From positions 1 through 23,014 of the forward strand of contig UQPB01000047.1 in the NCBI GenBank assembly GCA_900542835.1: 23,014 nt of DNA. Direction: 5' to 3'. Every line of letters starts with the position of its first letter. The stretch's first letter is position 1. Below the pieces are notes generated by a model. The model worked only from the letters and a program-made list of their open reading frames with translations. It had not been told where the DNA came from and did no database searches. Shown piece after piece: positions 22,845 through 23,014 of this stretch. Source of the DNA: an uncultured Pelosinus sp. Its GTDB lineage: Bacteria > Bacillota > Negativicutes > Sporomusales > Acetonemataceae. A program made the translations under genes and the position numbers.

Positions 22845-22910
22845 ATGGAGAACCCGAAGTATAATAGTGCCAGGAAGAAGTTTGCTATTATCAACCTGCG
22901 CCGCGGATAA
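22845..22910 (+). CDS. Possible 21-residue basic peptide
   Basis: ATG at 22845 has AGGAG (22832-22836) 8 bases upstream and opens a 21-codon frame, MENPKYNSARKKFAIINLRR followed by G and a stop. The peptide is basic with a short hydrophobic centre. No family is recognised and no clear promoter is seen, so it may be chance. It lies between the right-hand repeat copy and an inverted repeat fragment. Apart from these, I see nothing in 22685-23014. Confidence 0.3.
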   Translation: MENPKYNSARKKFAIINLRRG

Positions 22911-22912
22911 AA

Positions 22913-22955
22913 ATTCTACTCCGTGCATTACTCTGTGTCACTCCCTGGCCGCTGT
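22913..22955 (-). repeat. Fragment of the dispersed repeat, inverted
   Basis: On the minus strand the segment reads GTGACACAGAG-TAATGCACGGAG, matching the 9-nt purine-rich units of the copy at 22573-22684 but facing the other way. Only the unit part is recognisable. Confidence 0.35.
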
Positions 22956-23014
22956 CATATACGGTGAGATCGGCGATGTTTCCCGCTTTAGCCGTGTGGA
23001 GCAATTGGTTGCCT

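Overview
The window looks like a stretch of chromosome from a spore-forming, high-GC Firmicute. A member of the Negativicutes/Sporomusa group is my best guess, but this is inference and not proven by any one gene. Supporting signs are strong AGGAGG-type ribosome binding sites, a T-box leader on the branched-chain amino acid operon, sigma-A style promoters, and two sporulation-type promoters (a sigma-K-like one before an exosporium-like gene remnant and a sigma-H-like one before an orphan sensor kinase). No rRNA, tRNA, insertion sequence, CRISPR array or phage gene was seen.

Layout. (1) 1-3136: a copy of an intergenic repeat, then a self-contained resistance-type operon of a short UvrA-like ABC protein lacking the UvrB-binding insert and a MarR regulator, with a 29-bp palindrome directly after the -10 box. 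The operon looks more AT-rich than its neighbours and abuts a decapitated BclA/C1q-like spore-surface gene on the other strand (3137-3295). (2) 3486-5403: a secreted TPR protein faces a minus-strand cluster (33-residue membrane peptide, dienelactone-hydrolase-like protein, PPOX/FMN-binding protein). Two long perfect hairpins separate the convergent units. (3) 5577-10452: sbcD and sbcC, overlapping by 14 bases, encode the Mre11/Rad50-like nuclease. (4) 10453-14280: the ilvN-ilvC-ilvB operon behind a two-stage leader. That leader has a promoter with an operator-like palindrome, a structured RNA ending in a terminator with a competing hairpin, then a complete T-box whose specifier reads best as GUC (valine). 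(5) 14335-18549: an orphan PAS histidine kinase with a sigma-H-like promoter, a second PPOX-family protein, and a low-specificity threonine aldolase. (6) 18558-22546: a TauE/SafE permease on the minus strand, then a zinc-uptake operon znuA-znuC-znuB-zur under a perfect 7-1-7 Zur-type box. (7) 22547-23014: further copies of the intergenic repeat and a possible 21-residue peptide.

How it fits together. The znuACB-zur unit looks like a closed zinc-homeostasis loop. The ilv operon supplies the common valine/leucine/isoleucine steps and appears to be controlled by tRNA charging plus a second upstream attenuator. Its large subunit has Leu where most acetohydroxyacid synthases have the Trp that favours 2-ketobutyrate, which agrees with a valine-type specifier. 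The most unusual items are the two-stage ilv leader, the truncated spore-surface gene beside the resistance operon, the dispersed repeat with 9-nt periodicity at both ends of the window, and the small membrane peptide gene at 5302-5403.
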